A DNA stretch of 64,000 nt, taken from contig JAKLJW010000017.1 in the NCBI GenBank assembly GCA_023150935.1, forward strand, positions 1 to 64,000, written 5' to 3'. Of this stretch, positions 60,942-64,000 are shown piece by piece (position 1 is the first letter of the stretch; every line of letters begins with the position of its first letter). Source of the DNA: Candidatus Binatia bacterium (GTDB lineage: Bacteria > Desulfobacterota > Binatia > HRBIN30). Made by a program: the position numbers and the translations under genes. The notes beneath the pieces were generated by a model that had not been told where the DNA came from, made no database searches, and saw nothing but the letters and a program-made list of their open reading frames with translations.

Positions 60942-61806
60942 TGGCTCGATGACGGCAATCGTCACTCCATTCCGCAACGGCGAGGTCGATACCGAAGCGC
61001 TCGACCGCTTGATCGAGTTCCAGCTCGCCAACGGCACGTCGGCCATCGTGCCGTGCGGCAGCACCGGCGAGTCGGCAACCCTCAGCCACCGTGAGCACGC
61101 CGACATCGTGCGCTTCGTAGTCCGGGTAGTGCGGGGTCGCGTACCCGTGATCGCCGGTACCGGGTCCAACTCTACGACCGAGGCGATCGAGCTGACGTGC
61201 GCCGCCAAGGAAGCCGGGGCGAGCGCGTCGCTCCTGATCTCGCCCTACTACAACAAGCCGACGCAGGAAGGCATCTATCGGCACTACAAGGCCATTGCCG
61301 ATGCCGCTCGCTACCCCTTGATCGTCTACAACATCCCCGGACGCACCGGCATGAAAATCGAAGCCACGACGATCGCGCGCCTCGCCGAGCTCGAGTACAT
61401 CGTGGGCCTGAAGGAATCTACCGGCTCGCTCGACGAAGTGCAGGAGTGCATCCGCCTGACCGACGGACGCATCGACGTCTACAGCGGCGACGACTCGCTG
61501 ACCCTGCCGATCGTGGCCGTCGGCGGCACCGGCGTGATCTCGGTCGTGGCCAACATCCTGCCGAGGCAGAGTGCCGACCTGGTCAGAGCGGCGATCGAAG
61601 GCGACTATGACACCGCGCGGCGACTGAACTACCAGATGCTGCCGTTGATCCGTGCCCTGTTCCTCGAAACCAACCCGATTCCCGTCAAGGCGGCGCTGGC
61701 GATGATGGAGTACTGCCGCGACGAACTGCGCCTGCCCCTGGTTCCGATGACCGATGGCGCCCGCGCCAGGCTGCGCGGTGTGATGCAGTCGTACGGGTTG
61801 ATCTAG
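60934..61806 (+). CDS. dapA: 4-hydroxy-tetrahydrodipicolinate synthase
   Basis: A 290-residue TIM-barrel aldolase. It shows GSTGESATLSHREH, SPYYNKPTQEGIYRHY with the catalytic Tyr, and GLKESTGSLDEV with the Schiff-base Lys. First committed step of the lysine/diaminopimelate pathway. Overlaps dapF by 8 bp. Confidence 0.93.
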   Translation: MFSGSMTAIVTPFRNGEVDTEALDRLIEFQLANGTSAIVPCGSTGESATLSHREHADIVRFVVRVVRGRVPVIAGTGSNSTTEAIELTCAAKEAGASASLLISPYYNKPTQEGIYRHYKAIADAARYPLIVYNIPGRTGMKIEATTIARLAELEYIVGLKESTGSLDEVQECIRLTDGRIDVYSGDDSLTLPIVAVGGTGVISVVANILPRQSADLVRAAIEGDYDTARRLNYQMLPLIRALFLETNPIPVKAALAMMEYCRDELRLPLVPMTDGARARLRGVMQSYGLI

Positions 61807-61960
61807 CGGACGACCGTCCGGCGGGAACCGACGCCGGAGACCGACCCCGCGCCGTGTTCACCTGCGTTAGTTCGTGCCCCGCCTCTCCCGCCCCGCGTCG
61901 CATCCGGCTTCGATACCCGGGCGCCGCGGCGGGCGAAGCGGCCACAACGAAGGAGCACCG

Positions 61961-62764
61961 ATGCCAACGCGAATGATCGTCTGCGGTGCGGCTGGCCGCA
62001 TGGGCAGAATGCTGGTGACGTTGATCGCGCAGAATCCCGCCGCGGTGCTGGCCGGTGCCATCGAAGTGCCCGGGCATGGAAGCCTCGGCGCCGATGCCGG
62101 CACGCTCGCCGGCGTCGCGCCGCAACACGTGGCAATCGCCGACCGTCTCGCCGCGGCGGCCGGACCGGATACGGTGATCCTCGATTTCACGAATGCCGAG
62201 GCTGCCCTCGCCAATCTGCGCACGGCGGTGGATTGCGGCAGTGCGATGGTAATCGGATCGACCGGGTTCTCGGCGGCGCAGCAGTCGGAGATCGACGCCC
62301 TGGCGCCGCGCATTCGCAGCGTGGTGGCGGCGAACATGAGCGTCGGCATCACGGTCCTGCACCGCCTGATTCAGGCGGCAGCTACGACGTTGGGTCCCGA
62401 CTTCGATGCGGAGATTGTCGAAATGCACCACCGCCTCAAGGTGGACGCTCCGAGCGGAACCGCACTGGCTCTGGCGCGCACCCTGGCCGCCGCCTCCGGT
62501 CTAACCTTTCCCGACGACATCGTCTCGGCGCGCGCCGGCGTAATCGGCAAGCGCACCGACCGCGAGATCGGCGTCATGGCCCTGCGGGGCGGGGATGTGG
62601 TGGGCGATCACACGGTGATCTTCGCCGGTTCCGGCGAGCGCATCGAGCTGACGCACCGCGCCCACAGCCGCGAATGCCTCGCCCGCGGCGCGGTGCGGGC
62701 GGCGCTATGGATCGCCGGCCAGCCCGTAGGTCGTTACGGCATGGCCGATGTGCTCGGGCTGTGA
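61961..62764 (+). CDS. dapB: 4-hydroxy-tetrahydrodipicolinate reductase
   Basis: A 267-residue reductase. It shows nucleotide-binding GAAGRMGR near the N-terminus, and the catalytic block EMHHRLKVDAPSGTA with HH and Lys, followed by HTVIFAGSGERIELTHRA. AAGGAG precedes the ATG. The 154-bp gap from dapA is longer than elsewhere in the operon and shows no obvious terminator. Confidence 0.93.
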   Translation: MPTRMIVCGAAGRMGRMLVTLIAQNPAAVLAGAIEVPGHGSLGADAGTLAGVAPQHVAIADRLAAAAGPDTVILDFTNAEAALANLRTAVDCGSAMVIGSTGFSAAQQSEIDALAPRIRSVVAANMSVGITVLHRLIQAAATTLGPDFDAEIVEMHHRLKVDAPSGTALALARTLAAASGLTFPDDIVSARAGVIGKRTDREIGVMALRGGDVVGDHTVIFAGSGERIELTHRAHSRECLARGAVRAALWIAGQPVGRYGMADVLGL

Positions 62765-62831
62765 ACCGCCCCGCCTGATCGGAGCCGCACGCAACAACTC
62801 GGCAAGGCAAGTCGACCGGCGAAGCCGCGGA

Positions 62832-64000
62832 CTACGCGACCGCGGCGGCTCGGTCCTCTTCGTCGGCGGGGGCCGTCAACTGTTCGATGACCGCAAACAG
62901 GCGGGCCGCCTGGATGGGTTTGGCGACGTACGCGTCCATACCCGCCGCAAGGCACCGGTCATCGTCCCCCTTCAGGGCATGCGCGGTCATGGCAACGATG
63001 GGTGTGTGCAGACCGGCCGCCCTTTCGTGTTCGCGAATCGCGGCGGTTGCCTGGAAGCCGTCCATTTCCGGCATCTGGACGTCCATCAGGATGATGTCGA
63101 AGCGCTCCCGCAGCGCGGCAGCGACGGCCTCGACACCGTTGACCGCCACCTCGGCACGGTGTCCACGGCGTTCGAGAAGCCGCAGGGCCAGCTTCCGATT
63201 GACTGCGTTGTCCTCGGCCACGAGCACCTTCAACGAACGCCCACTCTCGGCGGCTCCCGGCGCCGGCTCGGCATGACGCAGCGTCTCCACGACCCGCACC
63301 CGACCGGCGCCCCTTTCCAAAGCGGCGGTGAAATGAAAAATACTGCCGACACCGACCGTACTCTCCGCCCAGATCCGTCCCTGCATCATCCCCACGAGCC
63401 GCGTCGAGATCGTCAGACCGAGGCCCGTGCCCCCGTACCGGCGGGTGGTCGAACTATCGGCCTGCTCGAAGGGGTGGAAAATTGCCTCCAACCGTTCCGC
63501 CGGTATGCCCACGCCAGTGTCCCGTACCGAGAAGTGTAAACGGACGGGCCCGGCCTCGTCTCGGGCCAAATCCTCGCCATGAACCAGATCGACGGTCAGG
63601 GCAACTCGGCCCTTCTCGGTAAACTTCAGCGCATTGCCGACAAGATTGATCACCACCTGGCGCAGCCGGCCCGGGTCGCCGACCAGATCGTCGGGTACGT
63701 CGGCGTCGACTGCGTAGGTCAACCCGACACCCTGGGCGCCCGCCCGCGGCCCCAGCAACTTCACGATCTCGGTAAGGACCTCTCGCAGGCCGAATTCCAA
63801 AGCTTGCAGCTCCAACTTCCCGGCCTCGATCTTCGAGAAGTCGAGGATGTCGTCGATCACCGTCATCAGGGCCTCCGCCGACGAAAGGGCGAGATCGAGA
63901 TACTCCTTCGGCTCGGGCGCCACGTCGCAACCCAACGCCAACTCGGTCATGCCGACAATGCCGTTCAAGGGCGTGCGGATCTCGTGGCTCATGTTGGCAA
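62832..64000 (-). CDS. Hybrid sensor histidine kinase/response regulator (partial)
   Basis: At least 389 residues. Its 5' end lies beyond the window. HisKA has phospho-His in ANMSHEIRTPLNGIVGM, HATPase has NLVGNALKFTEKG, DTGVGIP and GGTGLGLTIS, followed by a C-terminal receiver with VAEDNAVNRK and phospho-Asp in ILMDVQMPEMDG. The N-terminal sensor part is not visible, so its signal is unknown. It is convergent with dapB. Confidence 0.92.
   Translation of the reverse strand, partial: ANMSHEIRTPLNGIVGMTELALGCDVAPEPKEYLDLALSSAEALMTVIDDILDFSKIEAGKLELQALEFGLREVLTEIVKLLGPRAGAQGVGLTYAVDADVPDDLVGDPGRLRQVVINLVGNALKFTEKGRVALTVDLVHGEDLARDEAGPVRLHFSVRDTGVGIPAERLEAIFHPFEQADSSTTRRYGGTGLGLTISTRLVGMMQGRIWAESTVGVGSIFHFTAALERGAGRVRVVETLRHAEPAPGAAESGRSLKVLVAEDNAVNRKLALRLLERRGHRAEVAVNGVEAVAAALRERFDIILMDVQMPEMDGFQATAAIREHERAAGLHTPIVAMTAHALKGDDDRCLAAGMDAYVAKPIQAARLFAVIEQLTAPADEEDRAAAVA

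Noticed and set aside
1..64000. tRNA, rRNA and CRISPR arrays
   Set aside because: No T-loop-like or rRNA signature seen, and the repeats lack regular unique spacers, so none is reported.

Overview
This is a high-GC, gene-dense bacterial chromosome window with no rRNA, tRNA, CRISPR array or recognisable prophage. A diderm (Gram-negative) host is indicated by lpxA, several lipoproteins and a System I (Ccm) cytochrome c maturation set. The order argH - small lipoprotein - lysA - dapF - dapA - dapB, the NtrC-type sigma-54 regulator, the DUF4215-type Cys-rich secreted proteins and a CcmE with Cys in place of the haem-binding His all point to the former Deltaproteobacteria or a related lineage (Desulfobacterota, Myxococcota or Binatota grade). 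That placement is an inference from gene content.

Layout. 1-0.8 kb: repeat-rich stretch with truncated starts of four-helix-bundle (S23/IVP-like) genes joined to hexanucleotide repeats. 0.8-7.8 kb: a release-factor-like GGQ protein, a DUF2760/Hsp70/Hsp70 chaperone cluster, and rsmD fused in frame to coaD. 7.9-12.5 kb: an aminotransferase, an AMMECR1 protein and a membrane pyrophosphatase. 12.8-15.3 kb: a large secreted protein and an Uma2 nuclease. 15.6-24.3 kb: a complete MoxR/DUF58/Bat (aerotolerance-type) operon whose last gene fuses BatD to a BatE-like TPR/SH3 part. 24.5-30.5 kb: riboflavin synthase, a lipoprotein, a MATE exporter, MltG and a glycerophosphodiesterase.

30.7-38 kb is an accessory graveyard. 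It holds broken toxin-antitoxin genes (VapC, VapB, MqsA/YgiT, and a RelE with a nonsense codon), a truncated DUF4143 ATPase, the tail of an IS91-family transposase, a cut-off biotinyl domain, several dispersed repeat families, a REPIN-like double hairpin and a 98-bp inverted repeat. An intact four-helix-bundle gene, an SMP-30-like lipoprotein and a second Uma2 protein lie among these. 38-45.4 kb: the ccm genes on the minus strand in two blocks, ccmABCD-lpxA and ccmEFH plus a zinc-ribbon protein, separated by an NlpC/P60 gene.

45.5-64 kb: glyoxalase II, serine acetyltransferase, a 1002-residue secreted protein that appears to carry both dockerin-like and cohesin-like modules, a small metallopeptidase, a two-component pair, uvrB, and the arginine/lysine/diaminopimelate operon (argH to dapB). 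The window ends inside a hybrid histidine kinase. Most housekeeping genes are tightly packed with 4-bp ATGA/GTGA overlaps, so translation is probably coupled in the Bat, ccm and argH-dap operons. The repeats are concentrated in the gaps between operons and in the 25 kb, 31-34 kb and 54 kb regions.
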